A stretch of DNA of 23,281 nucleotides from Gammaproteobacteria bacterium. GTDB taxonomy: Bacteria; Pseudomonadota; Gammaproteobacteria; SZUA-229. Both the position numbers and the translations under genes were made by a program. Numbering within the stretch: position 1 is the stretch's first letter; each line of letters begins with the position of its first letter. Of this stretch, positions 1 through 7,623 are shown piece after piece. The notes beneath the pieces are model-generated. The model saw only the letters and a list, made by a program, of their open reading frames with translations. It did not search any database and was not told the DNA's origin. The stretch lies in NCBI GenBank assembly GCA_029880105.1, contig JAOUPA010000011.1:1-23281 (forward strand). The letters run 5' to 3'.

Positions 1-1846
1 TAGCAGGCACCTCAGGCTTAGTCTCTATTACTACAGACTCAATTGCTGGTTCTGCCTCTGCTACCTCTTCTTTTGCTGCCGCCTTAACAGCGACCTTCGT
101 TACCTGTTCTTCCTCTGCTGATACCAGCGGCACTTCATCGTACTGATTTACAATTTCTGTCAGTATTGCCAGTGCACGCTCTCCTGCCTGCAAGCCTAGA
201 TCTACACCCGGCCTGCCCTCAGACAGTGCCTCAAAGTAATATTCAATTGAGGTTACAAGATCAGCCAGATCATCCTGTTCTTTTATATCAGGCTTGCGAT
301 TATTCGCATGCAGCGCAACACGTACATATTCTTTTAATCCAGCAATCAATGTCTCAACGCGCTGCGCAGATAGTATCATTGCCGCGCCTCGAACTTCTTC
401 CAGTCGCTGAATAATGTTAGTTAAATTACTTGTATCACTACTACCTGCAGCATAGGCAAGTATGGCATCTTTTGCTTCTACAAAATTTTTCTGGCCCTCT
501 TCAACAACAACCGCCAGAACTTTGCGGTATTCTGATGATGGAACTGCACGGCCTTCATCATCATCTTTACTAACATACCCAGATCTTCCTGCAATATAAT
601 CATCCAACTTAGTCTCGGCATCTAGCAAAGTGCCGGCGATATCCATAACACGTTCTTCAGTCGCTTCGGCTTCACCTTTAATGATTTTTTCTACTACATC
701 ACGTTGCTCTAAAACTTTTTGCCGTATAGCTCCAAAACCCAGCATGCCATAAGTATCGCCAATTTTTTCTATTTGCTGCACAACAGATGTTAATTTTTCG
801 ACATCCTTATCTTTGCTCTGCATGAAAATCTCAAGCGTATCCTTGACTGTTGCCAGATCTTCTCTAATTCCCTGTGATACCGTATCAAACAGCTCAGCAT
901 TAATACCACCCATGCTGGCACTCATCTCAACAGATGATGATTCATCCGGCAGCAACTCATTTAATCTATAAGCACGTTTAACCCTGGTAACACGTGGCCC
1001 AGTAGACCCACTTGTTCCTACGTAATAAAGTATATTTTTGAGAACTTCCTGAGAAAACTGCTCGATAAATTTTTCTTCACCAATATCGACCAGCAGTTTT
1101 ATCTGTCGATCAACTCCGCTCAGCAAGCCTTTTACAGTAACATTGCTATCAATGGACTTATCATCCACCACCGCTTCAAGCAGCGAAGCCACTACGGCCC
1201 AAAAACGTTTTAGACCGATATCGGCTGTCATTTTTTGCAGTGATTCAACCACTGCTCTCATCCTCTTCAGGCCTGCCGCCTGTTTATTATTACGTAACAG
1301 ATCAAGCAAGCCTAACTGGAAGTGCGAGCGTAATCGCTTAGCCTCTTCTGCCAGCTTTCCGGGCGGCACTTTAACTGCCTCAAGCCCAAGCTCTTTAATA
1401 TCAACAGAATTAACATCCGGGAAAAACAGGACATTTTCAGAGAGCAGTTTTTCCTTGCGTGCCGCACGCATATCATTCATCAGCGGCATCAATGTGATAG
1501 GCGTATCCTGATTACCTGCCTGCAGCCCCTCAAGGTAGTCTGGCAACTGCAGCATGGCTCGCATCAATACATCAAAAGCCTCTTCCGGTTTTTCAACCTG
1601 GCCATCAAGTATTGCCCTTGCTGCCAGTTCCATTTCTTCTGCCAGCATAGATGCACCATAAACCTCAACCATCTGTAGTGTGCCGTAAACCAGGCGCAAA
1701 TGTTCGCAACACTGCTCAAGTGCAGATTTATTTGATGTATCTTCGATATAATCAGATAGCGCAGTCTGGGCATCGCGCAAAACAGCATCCAGCTGTTTTT
1801 TTACCCAGCTCAAGGAATTATATTGTACGGTACCTTCCGGTCTCAT
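1..1846 (-). CDS. chpA: ChpA/PilL-type hybrid chemotaxis histidine kinase, N-terminal part (3' end off the window)
   Basis: This is the first 615 codons of a reading frame that stays open to the left edge, so kinase, CheW-like and receiver domains would lie outside the window. It encodes the N-terminal signalling region of the central kinase of the Pil-Chp system, which phosphorylates PilG and PilH. The start is the ATG at 1844-1846, followed by Met-Arg-Pro-Glu-Gly and a FimL-like alpha-helical segment. An HPt-like stretch at residues 49-60 (HLRLVYGTLQMV) seems degenerate: Arg sits where the phosphorylated His would be expected. The visible part is mostly helical and ends in a Glu/Ala/Pro-rich linker near residues 590-615, as expected before the HPt repeats. 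It is last in the pilGHIJ-chpA order, 58 bp after pilJ. The frame was translated by hand. Family assignment rests on sequence character plus position and is strong, but nothing can be said about the catalytic half. Confidence 0.88.
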   Translation of the reverse strand, partial: MRPEGTVQYNSLSWVKKQLDAVLRDAQTALSDYIEDTSNKSALEQCCEHLRLVYGTLQMVEVYGASMLAEEMELAARAILDGQVEKPEEAFDVLMRAMLQLPDYLEGLQAGNQDTPITLMPLMNDMRAARKEKLLSENVLFFPDVNSVDIKELGLEAVKVPPGKLAEEAKRLRSHFQLGLLDLLRNNKQAAGLKRMRAVVESLQKMTADIGLKRFWAVVASLLEAVVDDKSIDSNVTVKGLLSGVDRQIKLLVDIGEEKFIEQFSQEVLKNILYYVGTSGSTGPRVTRVKRAYRLNELLPDESSSVEMSASMGGINAELFDTVSQGIREDLATVKDTLEIFMQSKDKDVEKLTSVVQQIEKIGDTYGMLGFGAIRQKVLEQRDVVEKIIKGEAEATEERVMDIAGTLLDAETKLDDYIAGRSGYVSKDDDEGRAVPSSEYRKVLAVVVEEGQKNFVEAKDAILAYAAGSSDTSNLTNIIQRLEEVRGAAMILSAQRVETLIAGLKEYVRVALHANNRKPDIKEQDDLADLVTSIEYYFEALSEGRPGVDLGLQAGERALAILTEIVNQYDEVPLVSAEEEQVTKVAVKAAAKEEVAEAEPAIESVVIETKPEVPA

Positions 1847-1904
1847 TTTCCGATCACCATCCCACGTTTATCTGTATTTGCACTATAAAAAAGCGCAATG
1901 ATTT

Positions 1905-3962
1905 TTAGGCCTGGTGCTCAAGCACAACTGTTTCTACATTACCATCATCTGCTGATGGCAATTTGAAGCCTGATACTGAACGCCTCAATTCACTCGACAA
2001 TACATTCAACGTATCCAGCGATGCCGATGTTTCCTCGGTACCTTCTGAAGTTTGCAGTGTAATCTCCTGAATAACATTCATGGTTTTTGATACGTTCGAT
2101 GCAACACTTAACTGTTTTTTTGCAGCGTCAGAAATTGCATGAATTTGTTTTGATAGTTGCGCCGATACATCCTCAATTTCTTTCAGTGCAACACCCGCGT
2201 CCTCGGCCATTTCAGCACCCTTGACCACACCTGCGGTACTCACTTCCATTGATTTAACGGCTTCGTTGGTATCTGCCTGAATCGCATTTACCAGACCCTC
2301 AATCTGTTTGGTCGCATTACCAGCACGTTCTGCGAGTCGTTGTACCTCGTCCGCTACCACCGCGAAGCCACGGCCAGCATCACCGGCTGTCGACGCCTGA
2401 ATCGCTGCATTCAACGCAAGAATGTTGGTCTGGTCTGCAATTTCAGTAATCAGTCCTACGATATCACCAATCTCCTGCGATGATTCACCGAGTCGTTTAA
2501 TACGTTTTGATGTTTCCTGAATTTGTTCACGAATTTTATCCATACTACCGATGGTACTATGTACAACGCCTGCACCTTTCTGCGCAATTTCTAGCGACTG
2601 CTGCGCTACCTTTGCTGATTCCAGCGCGTCTTCTGTTACATGCTCCATCGATTCGGCCATGTCGGTAATCGCCGCGCTTGCCGAGGCAATTTCACGCGCC
2701 TGTCGTGTAGAGGCCGCTGCCAACTCGGATGCCTTTGCCTGGGTTTTTTCCGTTGATGACGATACCTCTACCGCAGTCGAGTTAATCGTTGTAACCAGAG
2801 AGCGCAACGCGTCAATGGTAAAGTTCACCGAGTCCGCTATCGCACCGGTAATTTCTTCGGTTACCGTCGCATGTGCAGTCAGATCACCATCTGCCAAACT
2901 GGCCATTTCATCGAGCAGTCGAAGAATCGCTCGTTGATTTCGACGGTTATTTTCTAACGCCGATTCCTCACGTTTGCGTGCTTCTTTCAGGAATAACCAA
3001 CCAAGGAATATCATTAAAACCACAGCAAAGGCACCAAAACCAACTCCCGCCAGCTGAACCCTGTCAAGATCTTTACCCTGCGCCTCTACTTTCGCTTTAA
3101 ATGTCTGTAATGTCTTTAACAAATCCTGACTATCACCGCTAATTTCAGCGGCTGCGTCTTTAACTTCAAACAACTCAGGTGATAGCTCGAGAATCCCCGC
3201 AATATTATCGCTCACCACCTTAATTAGCATGGCGACTTCACGCAATTTTGCAACCGCTTCTTTATCGGTTACCTTTTCAATATCCAGGCTCTTCGAGCCT
3301 TTCAATAAACCCTCAAGCACTCGTCCAAATAAAGCAGCATCTCGACCAAATCGATCAGCAGCAGCAGCGGCAGCTTCACCGCCCGCCAGTACTTTATTCA
3401 GGTTATTTTTAATACGCTGCGACAACATCATCTGACGGCTGGCTAGATATATCTGCCTGGTTGACGCATTTTTTTTCATCAAAACGCCTACCACCTCATC
3501 AGAATAGGTCAACATCTGTGGCGTAAAGCTATCGATCACCTGATACAGCTCTCGCACTTCTGAAATAGGCCCTTTACCACCAAGGATAACGCCAATGTCC
3601 TTTTTGTATACATTCCAGCTATTCTCTACTTCGGTCAACACCACCGACAGATTTGCTGATAGTGCTGGCCCTTCATTTGAACCCTTGCGATATGTCATCA
3701 GAATTTTATCAAATCGCCACATACCCTCATTCAATGAAGTAAAGTCTGCCTCGTTACCAGAAGATGCCCCAATTGCAAAATTGGCCATTTGCTGTGAAAG
3801 TAGCAGCTGTTCCGCTGTTAGACCCAGATGTTTCTGCAAATGGTCCCGTTTATAACCCACATAAACCAAGCTTCCCAACATTGATAAAATTGAAATGATC
3901 AGAATGACGACCAATATCATCGTAGGACTACCTATCGCCACCATTTTTTTATTTGCACTCAT
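1905..3962 (-). CDS. pilJ: Methyl-accepting chemotaxis protein PilJ, type IV pilus chemoreceptor
   Basis: This 685-residue inner-membrane chemoreceptor feeds the ChpA kinase through the CheW-like PilI. A first membrane helix lies at about residues 12-36. A long periplasmic alpha-helical region follows (about 40-300), with two similar PilJ modules around LLLSQQMANF and MMLSQRIKNN. A second membrane helix spans about 303-325, then come a HAMP region (about 326-395) and a cytoplasmic signalling coiled coil. The hairpin tip at about 505-545 contains EIADQTNILALNAAIQAS and GRGFAVVADEVQRLAER, the PilJ variant of the MCP signature with Gln-Ala-Ser-Thr in place of the usual Glu-Ala-Ala-Arg. There is no C-terminal NWETF-like tether. 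The ATG is preceded by GGAGAG at suitable spacing. Length and architecture match the family. The gene lies between pilI and chpA; the receptor methyltransferase gene pilK, usual in Pseudomonas, is not found downstream. Confidence 0.95.
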   Translation of the reverse strand: MSANKKMVAIGSPTMILVVILIISILSMLGSLVYVGYKRDHLQKHLGLTAEQLLLSQQMANFAIGASSGNEADFTSLNEGMWRFDKILMTYRKGSNEGPALSANLSVVLTEVENSWNVYKKDIGVILGGKGPISEVRELYQVIDSFTPQMLTYSDEVVGVLMKKNASTRQIYLASRQMMLSQRIKNNLNKVLAGGEAAAAAADRFGRDAALFGRVLEGLLKGSKSLDIEKVTDKEAVAKLREVAMLIKVVSDNIAGILELSPELFEVKDAAAEISGDSQDLLKTLQTFKAKVEAQGKDLDRVQLAGVGFGAFAVVLMIFLGWLFLKEARKREESALENNRRNQRAILRLLDEMASLADGDLTAHATVTEEITGAIADSVNFTIDALRSLVTTINSTAVEVSSSTEKTQAKASELAAASTRQAREIASASAAITDMAESMEHVTEDALESAKVAQQSLEIAQKGAGVVHSTIGSMDKIREQIQETSKRIKRLGESSQEIGDIVGLITEIADQTNILALNAAIQASTAGDAGRGFAVVADEVQRLAERAGNATKQIEGLVNAIQADTNEAVKSMEVSTAGVVKGAEMAEDAGVALKEIEDVSAQLSKQIHAISDAAKKQLSVASNVSKTMNVIQEITLQTSEGTEETSASLDTLNVLSSELRRSVSGFKLPSADDGNVETVVLEHQA

Positions 3963-4021
3963 GGAAACTACTCTCCGTAACGACTTTCCAGATATAACCG
4001 GAAGCTATTTTTTTAAAATTT

Positions 4022-4558
4022 TTATAATGCTGCGTGAGCAAACCGTTCATCTTCAGCCATACGTTCAAAACTAAATACCGGCCAGTCTTCTTTTTCCCTG
4101 CTATACGTTTTCTTTATATAGGGCGATATATTGCTATGCACTCTAGGTTTAGCATCACTTTGATCTTCCTGAAAAAAGTGACGCATGCCATACACCTCAT
4201 CAACCAGTAGCCCTGTTCTGAACCCCTGATAATTAATGACAATCAGGCGACCACGTTTACGCTGCTGCATATCTGAGCCCAGGATATAACCCCTGAGATC
4301 GATAATAGGCAGCAAACTGCCACGCACATTGGCAATACCAACAACCCATGACCTTACTCCTGGCACCTTGGTGTAAACAGGCACATCGAGAATTTCTTCA
4401 ACCTCTGTCATATCGGCAATCAACTTATCATCACCGACACGAAAACCGACACCAATCCATTTATTATCAACCGCACCCGCTGCTGGCAAACGCTCGGCAT
4501 TCAACCGACAACGCTTTTCCAGATCCAGCAGCACATCAAACGGATCAGCTTTACTCAC
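4022..4558 (-). CDS. pilI: CheW-like coupling protein PilI
   Basis: This 178-residue cytoplasmic protein is a single CheW-like domain (about residues 30-170). It would couple the PilJ receptor to the ChpA kinase. Typical segments are GVGFRVGDDKLIADMTEVEE near the start of the domain, VPGVRSWVVGIANVRGSLLP in the middle and LVDEVYGMRHF later, all characteristic of CheW folds. The start is a GTG (4556-4558), supported by an AGGAAG Shine-Dalgarno about 7-9 bases upstream; no in-frame ATG sits nearer. The gene follows pilH by 40 bp and precedes pilJ by 59 bp on the same strand, the usual pilGHIJ order. A chemotaxis CheW from a flagellar system would look similar, but the neighbours argue for PilI. 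Confidence 0.92.
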   Translation of the reverse strand: MSKADPFDVLLDLEKRCRLNAERLPAAGAVDNKWIGVGFRVGDDKLIADMTEVEEILDVPVYTKVPGVRSWVVGIANVRGSLLPIIDLRGYILGSDMQQRKRGRLIVINYQGFRTGLLVDEVYGMRHFFQEDQSDAKPRVHSNISPYIKKTYSREKEDWPVFSFERMAEDERFAHAAL

Positions 4559-4598
4559 TCTTCAACTTCCTGTGTGCACCCTATAAAATTCATTAGCA

Positions 4599-4964
4599 TC
4601 AATCAGTCAGCGCTCGTTTCAACGCATCCATCAACGCCTTTTCCTGCACAGGTTTAACAATATAATCAACAGCACCCTGACGCTTGGCCCAGACCTTGTC
4701 TGTTTCCTGATCTTTGGTTGTCACAATAATAACCGGGGTATCAGCTGTCTCTTCCTGCTGTGACAACTGTCGAGTTGCCTGAAAACCATTCATACCAGGC
4801 ATAACCACGTCCATCAAAACAATATCTGGCAACATTTCCTTCGCCACCAATATGCCTTCTTCACCAGACTCAGCAACACCGACCTCGTGCCCATTTTTTT
4901 CCAGCAAAGTTTTCAATACATGAACTTCCGTTGGGGAATCGTCAACTATAAGTACTCTTGCCAT
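4599..4964 (-). CDS. pilH: Response regulator PilH (single receiver domain)
   Basis: This 121-residue protein consists only of a CheY-like receiver domain. The acidic pair is in VLIVDDSPTE near the N-terminus, the predicted phospho-acceptor Asp is in IVLMDVVMPGMNG, the conserved Thr is in VIIVTTKDQ, and the Lys is in YIVKPVQ. In type IV pilus systems of this kind PilH accepts phosphate from ChpA and is generally tied to retraction or to draining phosphate from PilG. It sits between pilG and pilI, with gaps of 42 and 40 bp, so the three are probably cotranscribed. The PilG/PilH distinction rests on order and on the sequence differences between the two receivers; confidence in the family is very high, in the name high. 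Confidence 0.92.
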   Translation of the reverse strand: MARVLIVDDSPTEVHVLKTLLEKNGHEVGVAESGEEGILVAKEMLPDIVLMDVVMPGMNGFQATRQLSQQEETADTPVIIVTTKDQETDKVWAKRQGAVDYIVKPVQEKALMDALKRALTD

Positions 4965-5006
4965 TATTTATCACCACACTAAAAAATATTACACAGAAAA
5001 CACCAG

Positions 5007-5399
5007 TTACTTTCTGGCATGCTCTTTTATTGCACCAAGCAAATCTTCCTTTGTGAAGGGCTTGGTTAAATACTGCGTCGAACCTACGATACGACCTCGT
5101 GCTCGGTCAAAAATACTGTCTTTACTGGATAGCATGATCACGGGGGTATTCTGAAACATGCTATTATTCTTAATAAGTGCACAGGTCTGATAACCATCCA
5201 GCCTTGGCATCATAATATCCACAAAAATAATGTCGGGTTTGGTTTCAGCGATTTTAGATAAGGCCTCAAAACCATCGACTGATGTTACAACTTCACAACC
5301 TTCTTTCTTTAACAGGTTTTCTGCTGTTCGACGAATAGTCTTACTATCATCAATGACCATTACCTTAAGGTCTTTCAAATCAACAACTTCTTCTGTCAT
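5007..5399 (-). CDS. pilG: Response regulator PilG (single receiver domain)
   Basis: This is a 130-residue stand-alone receiver domain. After a short acidic N-terminal extension come VMVIDDSKTIRR (acidic pocket), the phospho-acceptor Asp in IIFVDIMMPRLDGYQT, VIMLSSKDS (the switch Ser/Thr position is Ser) and the conserved Lys in YLTKPFTKED. PilG is the output regulator linked to pilus extension and, in P. aeruginosa, to cAMP signalling. It is the first gene of the minus-strand Pil-Chp operon and is transcribed divergently from gshB. That divergent pilG/gshB arrangement is the one known in Pseudomonas. The start ATG (5397-5399) follows a GC-rich GGCGGCGGCG run rather than a clear Shine-Dalgarno. 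No other in-frame start fits the family better. Confidence 0.94.
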   Translation of the reverse strand: MTEEVVDLKDLKVMVIDDSKTIRRTAENLLKKEGCEVVTSVDGFEALSKIAETKPDIIFVDIMMPRLDGYQTCALIKNNSMFQNTPVIMLSSKDSIFDRARGRIVGSTQYLTKPFTKEDLLGAIKEHARK

Positions 5400-5442
5400 C
5401 GCCGCCGCCGTCTCGCTTATTAATATATTATCCTGTCAAAAA

Positions 5443-5462
5443 TACCCGCATAATGCAGGGTA
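5443..5462. promoter_or_regulatory. Interrupted palindrome in the pilG/gshB divergent intergenic region
   Basis: The arms TACCC and GGGTA flank an inner perfect palindrome GCAT-A-ATGC, with one unpaired A between inner and outer right arms. It lies 44-63 bp upstream of the pilG start, inside the 208-bp non-coding region shared with gshB. The geometry suits a dimeric regulator better than an RNA hairpin, because the inner loop would be a single base. An exact TTGACA on the minus strand (5434-5439) lies beside it, but I found no fitting -10 element. No regulator can be named; the functional reading is inference. Confidence 0.35.
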
Positions 5463-5534
5463 CAACACAAATGTAGACCATGTTCTAGCTATAAGCAATC
5501 AATGAGTAGTACATTAACAAAATTCTCTAACAAA

Positions 5535-5563
5535 TTGCTTGGTAAGACAATATTGGGTACATT
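5535..5563 (+). promoter_or_regulatory. Candidate sigma-70 promoter for the gshB operon
   Basis: TTGCTT (5535-5540) and TACATT (5558-5563) are separated by 17 bp, each matching four of six consensus bases. It lies 45 bp upstream of the gshB ATG, on the correct strand, in the divergent intergenic region. It is the best-spaced pair I could find by eye; a match of this quality can arise by chance. Confidence 0.35.
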
Positions 5564-5607
5564 GTGCCTATCTTTCACGAGCACAGACTATATCTCGGAC
5601 CCTGCTT

Positions 5608-6573
5608 ATGCGCCTTAAACTGGGAATCGTCATGGATCCCATCGAATCCATAAAAACCTACAAGGACAGCAGCTTTGCCATGCTACTCGCTGCCCAAAGA
5701 CGCGGCTGGCCTCTGTACTATATGCAGCAATCTGATATTTACCTGAGAGGCGCCACCGCGATGGCCCAGGCCAGCCGCATTCATGTCACCGACCGTACCG
5801 AAAACTGGTTCAATATAGAGGCAACTGAAACCATCGAACTGGCCTCCCTCAATGCCATCTTAATGCGCAAAGATCCACCCTTTGATATCGAATATATTTC
5901 CAGTACCTACATACTGGAAATGGCCGAACGTGATGGATGCCTGGTTGTAAACAGGCCTGCCAGCCTGCGTGACGCCAACGAAAAAATGTTTATCGCCCAT
6001 TTCCCTGAGTGCTGCACACCCATGCTGGTCACCAGGAATACATCACTAATCCGTCAATTTATCGATGAACAGGGTGATGTTATTGTCAAACCGCTGGATG
6101 GCATGGGCGGCGAATCGATTTTTCGACTCACGCCAAGCGACCCTAACACCTCGGTAATCCTGGAGACCATAACCCATCGCGGTCACAAAACCATCATGGT
6201 CCAGCGCTTTATTCCAGAAATAACCAAAGGCGACAAACGCATTCTACTGATCAATGGTGAACCCGTACCCTATGCGCTAGCGCGCATCCCGGCCAAAGGC
6301 GAAACCCGGGGCAACCTGGCCGCTGGTGGCTCCGGTTTGGGCATTGAACTCACTGAACGCGACCACTGGATTTGCCAGCAGGTCGGCCCAAGACTACGGG
6401 AAATGGGTATCCTGTTTGCCGGTATTGATGTCATTGGCGATTACCTGACTGAAATCAATATCACCAGCCCAACCTGCATCCGCGAGCTCGATAAGCAGTT
6501 CAACCTTGATATTGCAGGCCAGCTAATGGATTGTATCGAGATACAGATCAGCTCTCATCGGCGCCCACAGTGA
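5608..6573 (+). CDS. gshB: Glutathione synthetase
   Basis: This enzyme makes glutathione from gamma-glutamylcysteine and glycine with ATP, in the cytoplasm. I chose the ATG at 5608, giving 321 residues that begin MRLKLGIVMDPIESI, matching the usual GshB N-terminus and its length of about 316. The longer frame from a TTG at 5539 adds 23 residues that look like upstream DNA. ATP-grasp features are clear: VIVKPLDGMGGESIFR (ATP-binding lysine and glycine loop), GDKRILLINGEPVPYALAR, RGNLAAGGSG, and the metal-binding C-terminal GIDVIGDYLTEIN followed by SPTCIRELD. It heads a tight eight-gene plus-strand run. Its stop codon TGA overlaps the GTG start of apbE by two bases, suggesting translational coupling. 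Confidence 0.96.
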   Translation: MRLKLGIVMDPIESIKTYKDSSFAMLLAAQRRGWPLYYMQQSDIYLRGATAMAQASRIHVTDRTENWFNIEATETIELASLNAILMRKDPPFDIEYISSTYILEMAERDGCLVVNRPASLRDANEKMFIAHFPECCTPMLVTRNTSLIRQFIDEQGDVIVKPLDGMGGESIFRLTPSDPNTSVILETITHRGHKTIMVQRFIPEITKGDKRILLINGEPVPYALARIPAKGETRGNLAAGGSGLGIELTERDHWICQQVGPRLREMGILFAGIDVIGDYLTEINITSPTCIRELDKQFNLDIAGQLMDCIEIQISSHRRPQ

Positions 6574-7616
6574 ATCGTCTAAATGCACTTTTCCTGTCGC
6601 TCTGCCTTACTCTAGGTAGCACTGGCTGCACTCAGGATACACACCGCGAATTTAAACGCACCATCTTAAAATTCGGCACCCTGATTGACATCACGCTCTA
6701 CGATGTGGAACCGGCTCTTGCAGAAAGGGCGCTCGATCAACTCGAGACCAACTTTAACCAGTACCACGCCGACTGGACCTCCTGGCAAGATAGCCCATTA
6801 ATGCGTGCCAATGAAAAACTGGCTTTGGGCGAGCCAGTTAAAGTCGATGCCAGCATTGCCCAGTTGATCCAGCGTTCACAGGTTCTCTCACAAAACAGCC
6901 ATGGCCTGTTCAACCCGAGCATCAACCAGCTCATTAGTCTCTGGCAGATGCACCGCAGCGATGAGACCAATATTCAGCCCCCAGAGCCCCAGGTCATCCA
7001 GGATTGGCTAAAAACAAAACCCAATATGAATGATCTGAAACTTGATGGCCTGACCGTGCGTAGCCGCAATCCAGCGGCACAGCTCAATTTTGGCGCCTTT
7101 GCCAAAGGCTACGCCATCGACCTCAGCTTTGACTATCTAAGAATACTGGGCATCCACAATGCCGTCATCAACGCCGGTGGTGACCTCAGTGTTCGCGGCC
7201 GTCACGGTGACAGGCCCTGGAAAATTGGCATTCGCCACCCAAGAGAAGAAAATACCATCGCCTGGCTAGAGGCACAGGACGGAGAAAGCATTGTCACCTC
7301 AGGCGACTACGAGCGTTTCTATATATATAAGGGGCGACGTTATCATCATATTCTCGACCCACGTACTGGCTACCCTGCCGAAGACTCAACCTCAGTCACC
7401 GTGATTCACCATAATGCCGGCACAGCCGATGCCGCCGCCACTGCACTCTTTGTCGCCGGCCCCAAACAATGGCAGGAAATCGCCAAATCCATGGGTATTG
7501 AATACGTCATGCTCATCGATGACAAAAACAACATTTACATGAGCAGGAAAATGGCCGAGCGAGTGCACTTCAGCGAAGATCAAACCGGCCACATTCTAGT
7601 CAGCGAATCGCTATAA
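6570..7616 (+). CDS. apbE: FAD:protein FMN transferase (ApbE family lipoprotein)
   Basis: ApbE proteins attach FMN from FAD to a Thr or Ser of periplasmic redox proteins, such as RnfG/NqrC subunits. From the GTG at 6570 the product has 348 residues and begins with a hydrophobic stretch ending in Ser-Thr-Gly-Cys (Cys20), a plausible lipoprotein signal, so it would be anchored facing the periplasm. Family motifs are NFGAFAKGYAIDL, INAGGDLSVRG, HHILDPRTGYPAE and TADAAATALFVAGP; the last two carry the usual Mg2+/FAD-binding Asp and Thr positions. A TTG 39 bases further upstream would also keep frame but lies inside gshB and spoils the signal peptide. The target protein is not in the window. Its place between gshB and tonB is not part of the Pseudomonas order I recall. 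The start overlaps the gshB stop, and tonB follows after 7 bp. Confidence 0.92.
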   Translation: MNRLNALFLSLCLTLGSTGCTQDTHREFKRTILKFGTLIDITLYDVEPALAERALDQLETNFNQYHADWTSWQDSPLMRANEKLALGEPVKVDASIAQLIQRSQVLSQNSHGLFNPSINQLISLWQMHRSDETNIQPPEPQVIQDWLKTKPNMNDLKLDGLTVRSRNPAAQLNFGAFAKGYAIDLSFDYLRILGIHNAVINAGGDLSVRGRHGDRPWKIGIRHPREENTIAWLEAQDGESIVTSGDYERFYIYKGRRYHHILDPRTGYPAEDSTSVTVIHHNAGTADAAATALFVAGPKQWQEIAKSMGIEYVMLIDDKNNIYMSRKMAERVHFSEDQTGHILVSESL

Positions 7617-7623
7617 TTAGCCT

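Noticed and set aside
1143..1511. 122-codon plus-strand Ser/Arg-rich ORF
   Set aside because: It is antisense to the chpA frame read by hand on the minus strand, which is continuous and family-like. Its Ser/Arg-rich translation is typical of an antisense shadow.
3970..4018. Hairpin-like TTCC/GGAA element followed by a T run between pilI and pilJ
   Set aside because: In the direction of transcription (minus) the A/T tract comes before the stem, so it cannot end the pil transcript. On the plus strand the stem is only about 4 bp.
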